Numbered from the stretch's first letter, positions 7,721 through 16,907 are shown. The stretch is DNA of 64,000 bases from Bacteroidales bacterium UBA2712 (GCA_002354055.1 DEKW01000013.1:62001-126000), one strand, 5' to 3'. Program-made: numbers and translations. The notes: generated by a model not told the origin, from the sequence alone.

Positions 7721-9793
7721 ATGAAGATGCAAAGGTATTGTTTTTTATATTTAAGTTTGTTTATATTAATAGGTACGCAGGCGTACGCGCAGGAGGCCAG
7801 CGACTTTCAGATTGAGGAAGTGACGGTCGTGCAGCGCAAGAAAGGAAAAGTCAAGAGTCGTGTGGATGCCTTCGATACGGAGAAGATCAACTCCGAGGAG
7901 TTATGCCGTGCGGCGTGCTGTAACCTCTCCGAGGCTTTTGAGACGAACGCATCTGTCGATGTGGCTTATTCGGATGCCGCTACCGGGGCCAAGCAGATTC
8001 GTCTGCTCGGTCTGAGCGGCACGTATGTGCAGTTGATTCAGGAGAACACGCCGGCCGTGCGCGGTCTGGCGCAGAACTTCGGGTTGGAGTATATCCCCGG
8101 CCCGTGGATGCAATCAATCCAGGTCTGCAAGGGCACTTCTTCCGTGATCAACGGCTATGAAGCTACCTCCGGCCAGATCAACGTGGAGCTCCTCAAACCC
8201 CAGACCCAGAACCCTTTCTCGCTCAATCTGATGATGAACAGTGAACTCATGGCAGAGGCAAATATCATGGGTGGTTGGGAACTCAAGCCGCATCTCTATA
8301 CCGGCATTTTAGCCCATTACACCGGTGGATTCATGGCGATGGACGAGAATAAAGATAGTTTTGCGGACATGCCGAAGGTGCAGAATGCGAACCTCGCCAA
8401 CCGATGGTTCTACAAGCACGGTGATTACACTTTTCAGGCCTTTGTGCGCGGGCTTTATGACCGCCGCAGAGGTGGACAAATGGCCGATTCCATCGATAAT
8501 CCGTACCATATCAACCTCAATACCTGGCGGGTTGAGGGATTCATGAAGAACGGCTATGTCTTTGATCCGGAGAGTGGTTCGTCGGTAGCGGTCATCACCG
8601 CGGTTAGTTACCATAATCTCGATAACAGTTACGGCGTTCGTTCGTGGAAAGCCAATCAGTTGAACGCCTACCTCAACGCTCTCTATCAGGGTAATTTTGA
8701 GGGACGCGGAGAGGTGGATAACGATCATCGCTTGAGTGCCGGTATATCCCTCAACTTCGATAAGTACGGAGAAGACCTCAATCTTTTTCCGTTTACCTCT
8801 TTCAGTTCGCCTCTTAACTTGGACCGTTGGGAGCTGACGCCCGGTATCTTTGCCGAGTATAACCTCAAGTATGACGAGATGCTCTCGCTGGTAGCAGGTG
8901 TGAGAGCCGATTACTCCACGCGGTACGGCTTCTTCGTGACTCCGCGAATGAATATCCGTTATACGCCGTTCGAGTGGTGGACGCTGCGGGCGAGTGCCGG
9001 CATGGGCTATCGTTCGCCGAACGCCATCGCCGATAATGCGTTTGTACTGCCTTCCTCTCGAGTGCTCTATTTGGACTCCGAGGTGAAGCAGGAAAGAGCG
9101 GTGAATTCGGGCATAAGTACTACTTTTTATATCCCGATGGGCAGCAAGCAGTTGCAACTCTCTGCGGAGTATTACTACACCCATTTCCTCAATTCCCTCA
9201 TCGTTGATATGGATCAGGACAAACATGCCGTTCATATCTATAATCAGAGTGACCTGCCGGGCGCGAAGTCTTTCGCTCATAGCGCGCAGATAGAGGCGTC
9301 GATGGAGGTCTTGCGTGGATGGACGTGGACGGCGGCTTTCCGTTATACCGATGTGGAGCAGACGACGATAGATGACCAAGGCGTAGCGCGTCTCCGCGCC
9401 AAAGCTCTTACCAACCGCTTCAAAGGTATCATCTCCACAAGTTACCAGACGCCGCTCAAGAAATGGCAGTTTGACGTCACGGCGCAGTTCAACGGCGTGT
9501 CCAGAATGCCCGATGGATTCGTAGCTTTTGGCGATTTGGCAGGCGGGTATGGTACGCCGAAGGAGTTGACATGGTATCCGCAACTGATGGCGCAGATCAC
9601 CAAGTATTTCCGAACCTGCAGTTTATACCTCGGCGCAGAAAATATGACGAATTTCCGTCAGCATGCGCCTATTGTGGATAGTTTTCAACCTTACAGCCCG
9701 GATTTCGATGCTTCCATGGTCTGCGGACCTACTACCGGATGGAAAATATACCTGGGCTTCCGATATGATTTAGAGAGAAAAGATGAAGAATAA
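7721..9793 (+). CDS. TonB-dependent outer-membrane receptor (first of a pair)
   Basis: 690 residues from the chosen ATG at 7721, because the upstream in-frame ATG precedes the promoter. A signal peptide of about 23 residues ends near QAYAQEA. The TonB-box region (IEEVTVVQRKKG) leads into a plug domain with an unusual Cys cluster CRAACCN, then a beta-barrel of about 550 residues with aromatic-rich strands ending FRYDLERKDEE. There is no CarboxypepD_reg domain. Substrate is unknown. Cysteines in the plugs of both paired receptors hint at a metal or metal complex, which is inference. It overlaps the next receptor gene by 11 bases. Confidence 0.87.
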   Translation: MKMQRYCFLYLSLFILIGTQAYAQEASDFQIEEVTVVQRKKGKVKSRVDAFDTEKINSEELCRAACCNLSEAFETNASVDVAYSDAATGAKQIRLLGLSGTYVQLIQENTPAVRGLAQNFGLEYIPGPWMQSIQVCKGTSSVINGYEATSGQINVELLKPQTQNPFSLNLMMNSELMAEANIMGGWELKPHLYTGILAHYTGGFMAMDENKDSFADMPKVQNANLANRWFYKHGDYTFQAFVRGLYDRRRGGQMADSIDNPYHINLNTWRVEGFMKNGYVFDPESGSSVAVITAVSYHNLDNSYGVRSWKANQLNAYLNALYQGNFEGRGEVDNDHRLSAGISLNFDKYGEDLNLFPFTSFSSPLNLDRWELTPGIFAEYNLKYDEMLSLVAGVRADYSTRYGFFVTPRMNIRYTPFEWWTLRASAGMGYRSPNAIADNAFVLPSSRVLYLDSEVKQERAVNSGISTTFYIPMGSKQLQLSAEYYYTHFLNSLIVDMDQDKHAVHIYNQSDLPGAKSFAHSAQIEASMEVLRGWTWTAAFRYTDVEQTTIDDQGVARLRAKALTNRFKGIISTSYQTPLKKWQFDVTAQFNGVSRMPDGFVAFGDLAGGYGTPKELTWYPQLMAQITKYFRTCSLYLGAENMTNFRQHAPIVDSFQPYSPDFDASMVCGPTTGWKIYLGFRYDLERKDEE

Positions 9794-12065
9794 GAACTTA
9801 TTTTTACGGATACTTATTGTTTTAGTATTTCCTTACTCACTTGCTTTTGCCCAGCATGACGCGCACCTCACGGGTCACGTGCTGGATGCAGAAACAGGAG
9901 AACACCTGCCGTTTGTGAATGTTCAGTTGAAGGGCACGAATATCGGTACAGTGACCGATGAATCCGGCCATTATTTGCTCAAAGACCTTCCTTTGGGTCG
10001 CCAGATCATCGTCTTCAGTTACGTAGGGTACGAGACAGAGGAGCTGCCGGTTAATATTATTGAAGACAGGACGGTGGAACTCAAGGCCGCTATCCATGAG
10101 CAGGCACAACTGTTGGAGAACGTCGTAGTGACCGCAAACAGGTATGCTACCAAGCGTCAGGAAGCGGCGACAATCGTCAATGTCCTCTCGCCCAAACTCT
10201 TTGAGACGACGGCGGTAGCGTGTGTGGCGGATGCGTTGAATTTTCAGCCGGGCTTGCGGGTGGAGAACACCTGTTCCAACTGCGGCAAGACGGATCTGCG
10301 CATCAATGGTCTGCAGGGTCAATATACTCAGATTCTCATGGACTCGCGTCCGGTCTTCTCCTCTATGGCTTCGGTCTATGGTTTGGAGCAGGTGCCGGCA
10401 GCGATGATCGACCGTATAGAGGTCGTTCGTGGAGGCGGATCGGCGATGTACGGCGCGAACGCTATTGCCGGTGTAGTGAATATCATTACCAAGGAACCCG
10501 TCCGCAACTTCGTCAATATCTCCAATATCAGTCATGTCAACGAGCATGCGGGATATGATATCCATACCGATCTCAATGCTTCGGTCATGAGTGAGAACCG
10601 CAAGATAGGTGCGTATCTCTTCGCGTCCCATCGTACCCGCAGTCCTTATGACCGCGACAACGACGGATTCAGCGAAGTGCCGCGCCTGAGGGCTACGACA
10701 GCCGGTGCACGGTTGTTCTTCAAGACCTCGGCGTATAGCAAGATCACTGCGGAGTACCATCATACGACGGACTTCCGCCGCGGCGGTAACCGCTTTGATT
10801 ACGAGCCCCATGACGCAGATATAGCCGAACAGCTAAGGCATAATATCGATGCCGGTTCGGTGGCTTTCGATTGGTTCTCGCCCGATAACAAACATTTCGT
10901 TTCCGCTTATTCGGCGATCCAGCATATCGGTCGTGAGAGTTATTTCGGTGCAGGTCGTGACACCGCGGCGTATGGCCGCAGTACCGATCTGACGTCCAAC
11001 ACAGGTCTGCAGTACCGTTTCTCGTACCCTTGCGGCCTTGCCAAAGGCGATCTGACGGTGGGTGCCGAGTATAACTACAACGGCCTTCATGACCGCATGG
11101 TGGGCTATAACCGCGACATTACCCAGAAGGTGCATGTGGTTGGCGCGTTCGCTCAGAACGAATGGAAAGGTCAGTTATGGAGCGTGCTTGTCGGTGCGCG
11201 GGTAGAGAAGCATAACCTCCTCCGCAAGCCCGTTGTCAACCCGCGTGCTACTTTCCGTTATACGCCGATCGACGGTCTGGTGCTTCGCGCGGGGTACAGC
11301 AGCGGTTATCGTGCGCCGCAGGCCTATGACGAGGACCTGCATGTGGCTGCCGTGGGTGGAGTAGTGTCCCTTATCACGCTGGACCCGAATCTCAAACCCG
11401 AGTACTCCCATTCGGCGACTCTCAGTGCCGATTGGTACCGTCAGTTCGGCCGGTTGGAGGTGAACCTCACGGCGGAGGGCTTCTATACTTATCTACAGGA
11501 CGTCTTCTTCCTCCGTGAGGACGGTTTGGATGCCGCGGGAAACATCCTCTTTACCCGTACCAACGCTCCCGGTGCATGGGTAGGAGGTCTGAATGTAGAG
11601 GGCAAACTGAGCTACGGTCAGCTCCTCACTTTCCAGCTCGGTTACACTTTCCAGCAGAGCCGTTATACGGTGGCGCAGCAATGGAGTCCGTCCGTTGCGC
11701 CGCAGAAACGCATGCTGCATACGCCGGATAACTACGCCTATGTGTTGCTCGATATCCAGCCGGTAAATGATTTCACGATTTCTATCAACGGCAAAGCGAC
11801 GGGATCGATGATCGTGCCGCACTTGGCGGGCTATATACCGCATGACGAAGAGACCAAGACCCCTACTTTCTGGGACTTAGGCATCCGCTTGGCATACGAC
11901 GTGCATCTGTACAAACACTATTGTCTGGAGATCAGTTGCGGTGTGAAGAATGTCCTTGATCAGTTCCAACGGGACATTGACAAAGGAGAGAATCGCGATG
12001 CAAACTACATCTACGGTCCTTCTGTGCCGCGTACCTATTTTGCAGGCTTAGCGCTGAAATTATAA
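9783..12065 (+). CDS. TonB-dependent receptor with CarboxypepD_reg-like domain (second of a pair)
   Basis: 760 residues. A signal peptide (cleavage near LAFAQHD) is followed by a carboxypeptidase-regulatory-like domain (about 28-105, TGHVLDAETGEHLPF), then a TonB box/plug region with VVVTANRYATKRQEA, a CSNC motif near residue 163 (ENTCSNCGKTDLRING) and VVRGGGSAMYGANAIAGVVN. A barrel of about 500 residues follows. The ATG lies inside the end of the first receptor gene, so the two are translationally coupled. SusC-type length and a SusD partner are absent, which argues against a glycan system. The stop codon overlaps the convergent uvrA stop (TTATAA). Confidence 0.9.
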   Translation: MKNKNLFLRILIVLVFPYSLAFAQHDAHLTGHVLDAETGEHLPFVNVQLKGTNIGTVTDESGHYLLKDLPLGRQIIVFSYVGYETEELPVNIIEDRTVELKAAIHEQAQLLENVVVTANRYATKRQEAATIVNVLSPKLFETTAVACVADALNFQPGLRVENTCSNCGKTDLRINGLQGQYTQILMDSRPVFSSMASVYGLEQVPAAMIDRIEVVRGGGSAMYGANAIAGVVNIITKEPVRNFVNISNISHVNEHAGYDIHTDLNASVMSENRKIGAYLFASHRTRSPYDRDNDGFSEVPRLRATTAGARLFFKTSAYSKITAEYHHTTDFRRGGNRFDYEPHDADIAEQLRHNIDAGSVAFDWFSPDNKHFVSAYSAIQHIGRESYFGAGRDTAAYGRSTDLTSNTGLQYRFSYPCGLAKGDLTVGAEYNYNGLHDRMVGYNRDITQKVHVVGAFAQNEWKGQLWSVLVGARVEKHNLLRKPVVNPRATFRYTPIDGLVLRAGYSSGYRAPQAYDEDLHVAAVGGVVSLITLDPNLKPEYSHSATLSADWYRQFGRLEVNLTAEGFYTYLQDVFFLREDGLDAAGNILFTRTNAPGAWVGGLNVEGKLSYGQLLTFQLGYTFQQSRYTVAQQWSPSVAPQKRMLHTPDNYAYVLLDIQPVNDFTISINGKATGSMIVPHLAGYIPHDEETKTPTFWDLGIRLAYDVHLYKHYCLEISCGVKNVLDQFQRDIDKGENRDANYIYGPSVPRTYFAGLALKL

Positions 12066-14783
12066 GAATTTTCCGGTAATACTCTTGTGGCTCTTACGGA
12101 TGTCGTCTATCGTCCCTTCCGCAATGATCTCTCCGCCGCCTTTTCCGCCTTCGGGTCCGAGGTCTATGATCCAGTCGCAGGCACGGATGACATCTGTGTT
12201 ATGCTCGATGATCAGGACGGTATTGCCTTTATCTACGAGCCTTCTCAGTACACCTAAGAGCACGCGTATATCTTCGAAATGCAGACCTGTCGTCGGCTCG
12301 TCGAGGATGTATAAGGTCTTGCCGGTGGAGGGCCGTGAGAGTTCTGTAGCAAGCTTGATACGCTGGCTCTCGCCGCCAGAGAGACTTGTGGACGCCTGAC
12401 CTAACTTGATATAACCCAGACCCACGTCCTGAATGGTCTTTATCTTACGAAGAATGGTGGGTTGCGGTTCGAAGAACTCCACCGCCTGATTGACCGTCAT
12501 GTCCAGCACGTCGGCTATCGTCTTGCCTTTCCATCGTACTTCGAGGGTCTCGCGGTTATAGCGCTGACCGCCGCATATCTCACAGGGTACATACACATCC
12601 GGCATGAAATGCATCTGGATGGTCTTGTAGCCGTTTCCGGAACACTCCTCACACCGGCCGCCTTTAGCGTTGAAGGAGAACCGACCTGTCTTCCATCCTC
12701 GGATTTTGGATTCCGGCAGTTGGGCGAACAGCTCACGGATGTCGTTGAAGACGTTCGTATAGGTCGCAGGGTTACTGCGCGGTGTACGACCGATAGGCGA
12801 CTGATCGACGTTGATGACCTTGTCAATATGCTCGATTCCATCGATCTTTTTGTAGGGTAACGGAGCTTGTTTGCTTCGATAGAACTTTTGGCTGAGGATG
12901 GGGTAGAGCGTCTGGTTGATAAGACTGGACTTACCGCTACCGCTCACACCGGTGACGCACACCATCTTCCCCAACGGAATCTTTGCTGTCACGTTCTTTA
13001 GGTTATTTCCTGTACATCCTTCCAGAATGATAGAATTTGCCTGGTCAAAACCGTGCGGAGCGTGTTGGGGACGCGGAGCCGGAGTTCGGGGCAGAACGTT
13101 TTTGTCAGGCAGAATTCTATCGAAAACGGTCTTCTCTCCCTTTAGGTATTGTGCCGTGAGCGTGTCGGTTTTTAGCAACTCCTCCGGTGTGCCTTGGAAC
13201 ACAACCTTGCCGCCTAACCGTCCGGCTTTAGGACCGATGTCGATGATCCAGTCCGCCTCGCGCATCATCTGTTCATCGTGCTCAACGACGATGACCGAGT
13301 TGCCTAAGTTCCGCAGTTCTTTGAGACTTCGGATAAGACGTTCGTTATCGCGCTGGTGCAAACCGATAGACGGCTCGTCGAGGATATAGAGGACGTTCAC
13401 CAGCCGGCTGCCTATCTGCGTCGCCAATCGGATACGCTGGCTCTCACCGCCGGAGAGACTCTGGCTGCTACGGTTCAGACTCAGATAACTCAATCCTACG
13501 GATTGCATGAACCTCAACCGCGCGCATATCTCTTTTAATATCGGTTCTGCGATCGCCCGCTGCCGCTCGTTCATTCGTTCACTCGTTAATTCGTTCATTC
13601 GTTCACTCGTTAACTCGTTCAACGTCTTCAGCAGCTCGTCTATGTCCATCGCGGAGAGTTCGGCGATATTATATTTGCCGATGCGGTAACTCAGCGCCTC
13701 TTTGCTCAGCCGCTTGCCTTTGCATTCCGGGCACTCGATCCACTCCTCTTTCTCCTCCTCATTTTCTTCTGAAGACTGATCGCTGCTGGCTGATAACTCC
13801 TGCAACTGCTCCCACCAGTTCTCCTCGCGGATGGCTTCATCCACCTCCTCTGAATTCTGAAGGCTGACGTCTGATTGCTTAATCCTCCCTAATCCCTTGC
13901 AGCACGGGCACCATCCGGACGGGCTGTTGAACGAGAAGGTATGTGGTGCGGGTTCCGGATAACTCAGTCCCGTCTCCGGGCACATGAGGTTACGGCTGAA
14001 GAATCTGACATCTGAAGGCTGATCGCTGATGGCAATCTCCATAATCCCGTTTCCCTGCGTCATCGCGCGGTCTATCGATTGCCGGAGTCGCTTGAGATCC
14101 TCTTTCTCCTCCCCTTCTGAAGGCTGATGGCTGATAGCTGATGGCTTAATTTTCAGCCTATCGACCACCACCTCTATCGAGTGCATCTTGTATCGGTCGA
14201 GCTTCATGCCGGGAACTATCTCCTGCACCTCGCCATCGACCCGTACATGCACGAAGCCTTTCTTGCGGATGGTCTCAAACAGTTCCTTGTAATGTCCCTT
14301 TCGGTTGCTAATCAGCGGTGCCAACAGCAGCACTTTCTTACCTGCGTACTCACGGCAGATCAGTTCGACGATCTGTTCGTCTGTGTAATGTACCATCGGT
14401 TTTCCCGACAGATACGAGTAGGCGATACCTGCGCGGGCAAACAGCAGACGCAGAAAATCATATACCTCCGTAATCGTTCCGACGGTGGATCGGGGGTTCT
14501 TGCTGGTGGTCTTCTGATCGATGGAGATAACGGGGCTCAGGCCGGTGATCTTATCCACGTCCGGCCGTTGCATCTGGCCGATGAATCCGCGGGCATAGGA
14601 TGAGAAAGTCTCCATGTACCGCCTTTGGCCTTCTGCAAAGATCGTGTCGAACGCCAGCGAACTCTTCCCGCTGCCGCTCAGACCGGTGATCACCGTCAGT
14701 TTCTTGCGAGGCATGGACACGCTGATATTCTTCAGGTTATGCACCCTTGCCCCGATCACTTCTATTTTGCCGTTATCTTCCAT
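12060..14783 (-). CDS. uvrA: Excinuclease ABC subunit A
   Basis: 907 residues from ATG 14783. The longer start at 14801 lies on the promoter and is rejected. It has two ABC ATPase modules: Walker A GLSGSGKSSLAFDTIF and GVSGSGKSSLINQTLYP, signatures LSGGESQRIRLATQIG and LSGGESQRIKLATELS. Zinc motifs are CPCC/CPECKG and CEECSGNG...CEICGGQ. It recognises DNA lesions and loads UvrB. The UvrB-binding/insertion region (about residues 205-405) carries four low-complexity stretches rich in Gln/Ser/Asp/Glu and a duplicated 8-residue unit ELTSERMN, encoded by quasi-tandem DNA words. The core motifs are intact, so it should be functional. Confidence 0.96.
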   Translation of the reverse strand: MEDNGKIEVIGARVHNLKNISVSMPRKKLTVITGLSGSGKSSLAFDTIFAEGQRRYMETFSSYARGFIGQMQRPDVDKITGLSPVISIDQKTTSKNPRSTVGTITEVYDFLRLLFARAGIAYSYLSGKPMVHYTDEQIVELICREYAGKKVLLLAPLISNRKGHYKELFETIRKKGFVHVRVDGEVQEIVPGMKLDRYKMHSIEVVVDRLKIKPSAISHQPSEGEEKEDLKRLRQSIDRAMTQGNGIMEIAISDQPSDVRFFSRNLMCPETGLSYPEPAPHTFSFNSPSGWCPCCKGLGRIKQSDVSLQNSEEVDEAIREENWWEQLQELSASSDQSSEENEEEKEEWIECPECKGKRLSKEALSYRIGKYNIAELSAMDIDELLKTLNELTSERMNELTSERMNERQRAIAEPILKEICARLRFMQSVGLSYLSLNRSSQSLSGGESQRIRLATQIGSRLVNVLYILDEPSIGLHQRDNERLIRSLKELRNLGNSVIVVEHDEQMMREADWIIDIGPKAGRLGGKVVFQGTPEELLKTDTLTAQYLKGEKTVFDRILPDKNVLPRTPAPRPQHAPHGFDQANSIILEGCTGNNLKNVTAKIPLGKMVCVTGVSGSGKSSLINQTLYPILSQKFYRSKQAPLPYKKIDGIEHIDKVINVDQSPIGRTPRSNPATYTNVFNDIRELFAQLPESKIRGWKTGRFSFNAKGGRCEECSGNGYKTIQMHFMPDVYVPCEICGGQRYNRETLEVRWKGKTIADVLDMTVNQAVEFFEPQPTILRKIKTIQDVGLGYIKLGQASTSLSGGESQRIKLATELSRPSTGKTLYILDEPTTGLHFEDIRVLLGVLRRLVDKGNTVLIIEHNTDVIRACDWIIDLGPEGGKGGGEIIAEGTIDDIRKSHKSITGKFL
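13568..13615. repeat. 24-bp tandem duplication inside uvrA
   Basis: Two near-identical 24-bp units (13568-13591 and 13592-13615), each built from smaller CGTTCATT / CGTTCACT / CGTTAATT words. Read in the uvrA frame they give ELTSERMN twice. The duplication preserves the frame. Confidence 0.9.
13769..14145. repeat. Four scattered CTGAAGGCTGAT-type words inside uvrA
   Basis: Related words built from CTGAaGGCTGATnGCTGAT occur at 13769-13796, 13850-13880, 14012-14033 and 14117-14145, all within variable loops of uvrA. On the coding strand they translate as Asp/Gln/Ser/Pro-rich segments such as SDQPSD and SHQPSE. Between them the protein aligns with normal UvrA motifs. Confidence 0.75.
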
Positions 14784-14798
14784 TTGCCAAAATTCGTG

Positions 14799-14830
14799 CA
14801 AAGGTACAACTTTTTTCTGAATTACGCAAA
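14799..14830 (-). promoter_or_regulatory. uvrA promoter
   Basis: On the minus strand TTTG at 14830-14827 and TACCTTTG at 14806-14799 are spaced by 20 bases. It fixes the uvrA start at 14783. Its -33 element lies 4 bases from that of the divergent promoter. Confidence 0.85.
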
Positions 14831-14834
14831 TTTA

Positions 14835-14866
14835 TTTGCACATATGAGATTTTTTTTGTACCTTTG
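14835..14866 (+). promoter_or_regulatory. Promoter of the small exported protein gene
   Basis: TTTG 14835-14838, 20-base spacer, TACCTTTG 14859-14866, followed 14 bases later by the ATG at 14881. The leader is therefore only a few bases. Confidence 0.85.
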
Positions 14867-14880
14867 CACTCGCTTTTGAG

Positions 14881-15279
14881 ATGAAACGATTTTGGTACAT
14901 ATTGTTGATCTTGATGAGCATCGGCATTCAGTTCTTTGAGCCGATGGATAAGCCCACTGCGAAGCCGGTTCACACGTCCGGTTGCGCAGTGCAACAAACC
15001 GACCATCACACGCTTGTGGGGATACAAGGCGAACCCTTGACCCTTGCCAACAATGGTTCAAACATAACCACCTCTGTACCAACCCATTTCAGTGCAAACA
15101 CCCAGCGCACGCCTTTCGGCAAGAACAGAACCCGAACGGCTTTCTTGCGCAAGATGATTCATCATTACCAACCTGTTTTTATTGTTTTCCGCGGTCAGGA
15201 ACGGCTTGAGACAAGTCCTTTCTGTTCGTCTGCCGGGAGCACGTACTACGTGTACTTCCTCCGGCGCATTTTGTGTTGA
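14881..15279 (+). CDS. Small exported or membrane-anchored hypothetical protein
   Basis: 132 residues. A hydrophobic N-terminal segment (RFWYILLILMSIGIQFF) may be a signal peptide or anchor. The rest is polar with scattered Cys, basic in the middle (GKNRTRTAFLRKMIHHYQP), and ends in the hydrophobic/basic STYYVYFLRRILC. No family is recognised. A perfect promoter directly before the ATG and no competing ORF support a real gene. With no lipobox and a C-terminal Cys, it could be a small periplasmic or membrane protein. Confidence 0.65.
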   Translation: MKRFWYILLILMSIGIQFFEPMDKPTAKPVHTSGCAVQQTDHHTLVGIQGEPLTLANNGSNITTSVPTHFSANTQRTPFGKNRTRTAFLRKMIHHYQPVFIVFRGQERLETSPFCSSAGSTYYVYFLRRILC

Positions 15280-15327
15280 CTTTCAGCGAAATAACTGAAT
15301 ATTAACAACACAAATTGAAACAATAAA

Positions 15328-16299
15328 ATGGTATCATCTTATTTATCGAATCCTATTTTATTAGGACTTTTCTTGGTTGTTGGTTTAGTGCTTTTGGTCA
15401 AAGGCGCAGACTGGCTTGTAGATGGCGCATCCAAACTCGCCAAACGCTTGGGCGTAACCGACCTCGTCATCGGTCTGACCATCGTGGCGTTTGGTACATC
15501 CATGCCGGAGTTCGTGGTGAACATGGTCTCTGTAGCGGACGGTGCGACCGACCTTGCCATTACCAACATCCTCGGTTCAAATATCATTAACACACTTGTT
15601 ATCCTTGGGTGCTCTGCGCTTGTATGCCCGCTGGTGGCTCAGCGAAGCACGGTTCGTCTTGACATCCCGTTGAATATCGTGGCGGGAGTTCTGGTGTTGG
15701 TCTTTGTGTTTATCACCTCTCCAATGGAGCCCAAGGGCTTGTCACGCGTAGAAGGATTAGCGTTACTGGTTGTTTTCGCCGCTTTCCTTTTCTATACGTT
15801 TTACACCGCTAAAGCCGATGCCACGACAACAACCGAATCCACTCCTTTCCCTCTTTGGAAATGCGTGGTCCTTATTCTGGCTGGGCTTGTCGGCTTGGTC
15901 GTTGGAGGAGAAATGATCGTTAAGAGCGCCGTGGCAATTGCACGTTATTGCGGCGTGGCGGAATCGGTCATCGGTCTGCCCATCGTGGCACTCGGAACCT
16001 CTTTGCCGGAACTGGCAACATCCGTCGTGGCGGCATTCAAACACAATAACGACATAGCCATCGGCAACGTCGTCGGAAGCAACATCTTCAACGTGTTCTT
16101 CATCTTGGGAACAAGTGCAATAATCAAACATCTGCCTGTTTATCCCGGCATCGAGATAGACGCCGCTTTGGTAGCCGTCAGCGCGTTAGCCGTTTGGCTT
16201 CTGCTTTGCAATAAGAACCGCTCTATCAACCGTTGGGGCGGAGCTCTTCTCCTGGTAATATACGCCGGTTACCTGACATATAGGCTTTTAACGTATTAA
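15328..16299 (+). CDS. Calcium/sodium antiporter, CaCA family (YrbG-like)
   Basis: 323 residues with about ten membrane segments. It has the internal duplication of the family: the two alpha-repeats read VIGLTIVAFGTSMPEFVVN (about 46-64) and VIGLPIVALGTSLPELATS (about 219-237), each with the ion-binding Glu, and GSNIINT / GSNIFNV close each repeat. It exchanges Ca2+ for Na+ across the inner membrane. It lies downstream of the small exported protein with a 48-base gap and may share its transcript, since no consensus promoter was seen between them. Confidence 0.93.
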   Translation: MVSSYLSNPILLGLFLVVGLVLLVKGADWLVDGASKLAKRLGVTDLVIGLTIVAFGTSMPEFVVNMVSVADGATDLAITNILGSNIINTLVILGCSALVCPLVAQRSTVRLDIPLNIVAGVLVLVFVFITSPMEPKGLSRVEGLALLVVFAAFLFYTFYTAKADATTTTESTPFPLWKCVVLILAGLVGLVVGGEMIVKSAVAIARYCGVAESVIGLPIVALGTSLPELATSVVAAFKHNNDIAIGNVVGSNIFNVFFILGTSAIIKHLPVYPGIEIDAALVAVSALAVWLLLCNKNRSINRWGGALLLVIYAGYLTYRLLTY

Positions 16300-16319
16300 C
16301 AATTAAAATTCAATTCATT

Positions 16320-16718
16320 ATGGAAAATCAACCACAAGGGCTGAAAGAATCAGTAGCCCTGCAACCGTATATCACTCGTAAATCCACCTTCTTCGGTCTG
16401 ATCAACCGCTTGGTTTACGCTCCGACGGATAGCCGTCTCAACTTCACCAGCCGTTATTATGCACCTATTCTGCGCGAGGAACTGAAGGAACTGTTTGCGC
16501 TCGGAGATCAAGTATTGGAAAAGCGTCTGGCTAAGACGAACCGCTTTGAACAAGCGATGAACGGCAATCTGTTAGTCGAATGTTGCGTGTCCGCAGATAA
16601 ACAATTTGTAGCTTTGCAATTAAAACATTTTGAACAGATTGATTACCAGTCGATTAGCGAGGTGCGTTTCTTGCAAGGTGACGCAACCAAACACGCTGCT
16701 AAAGTTTTTGACTTGTAA
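16320..16718 (+). CDS. Conserved-looking hypothetical protein, 132 residues
   Basis: A soluble protein with no signal peptide or membrane segment and mixed helix/strand character. Visible features are a basic-aromatic N-terminal half (RKSTFFGLINRLVY) and a strand-rich end. I do not recognise a family. It starts 20 bases after the antiporter and is followed by a 27-residue membrane peptide and a terminator, so it belongs to the antiporter transcript. Function is unknown. Confidence 0.7.
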   Translation: MENQPQGLKESVALQPYITRKSTFFGLINRLVYAPTDSRLNFTSRYYAPILREELKELFALGDQVLEKRLAKTNRFEQAMNGNLLVECCVSADKQFVALQLKHFEQIDYQSISEVRFLQGDATKHAAKVFDL

Positions 16719-16746
16719 ATATATCAACCTTTAAAATTAATTCATT

Positions 16747-16830
16747 ATGGATAGTACAACAATTATCCTCAGTGTGCTGATGGTTGCCATTTTTGTAGTG
16801 CCGGTTATCTGGCTAAACCGCAAAAAGTAA
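16747..16830 (+). CDS. 27-residue single-span membrane miniprotein
   Basis: The reading frame MDSTTIILSVLMVAIFVV plus PVIWLNRKK encodes one transmembrane helix of about 19 residues with a polar N-terminus and a basic C-terminus (NRKK), the orientation expected for N-out/C-in. It lies 28 bases after the 132-residue hypothetical gene, has the same AT-rich ribosome-binding context (AAAATTAATTCATT before ATG) as its neighbour, and is followed directly by a terminator. Its role could be assisting a membrane protein such as the antiporter, which is inference. Confidence 0.6.
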   Translation: MDSTTIILSVLMVAIFVVPVIWLNRKK

Positions 16831-16862
16831 CTGCAGTGAAGTGAGTAAATGTAGAGAGGAAT

Positions 16863-16894
16863 GCACTCGTCGTAAGACGGGTGCTTCTGTTTTC
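16863..16894 (+). terminator. Rho-independent terminator after the antiporter operon
   Basis: Stem GCACTCGTC (16863-16871) and GACGGGTGC (16876-16884) with a GTAA loop and one G-T pair, followed by TTCTGTTTTC. Confidence 0.8.
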
Positions 16895-16907
16895 ATAACT
16901 CAAACCA

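Noticed and set aside
8309..9583. 424-codon minus-strand frame under the first TonB receptor
   Set aside because: Antisense shadow: no start context, no recognisable domain, and the opposite strand encodes a clear receptor.
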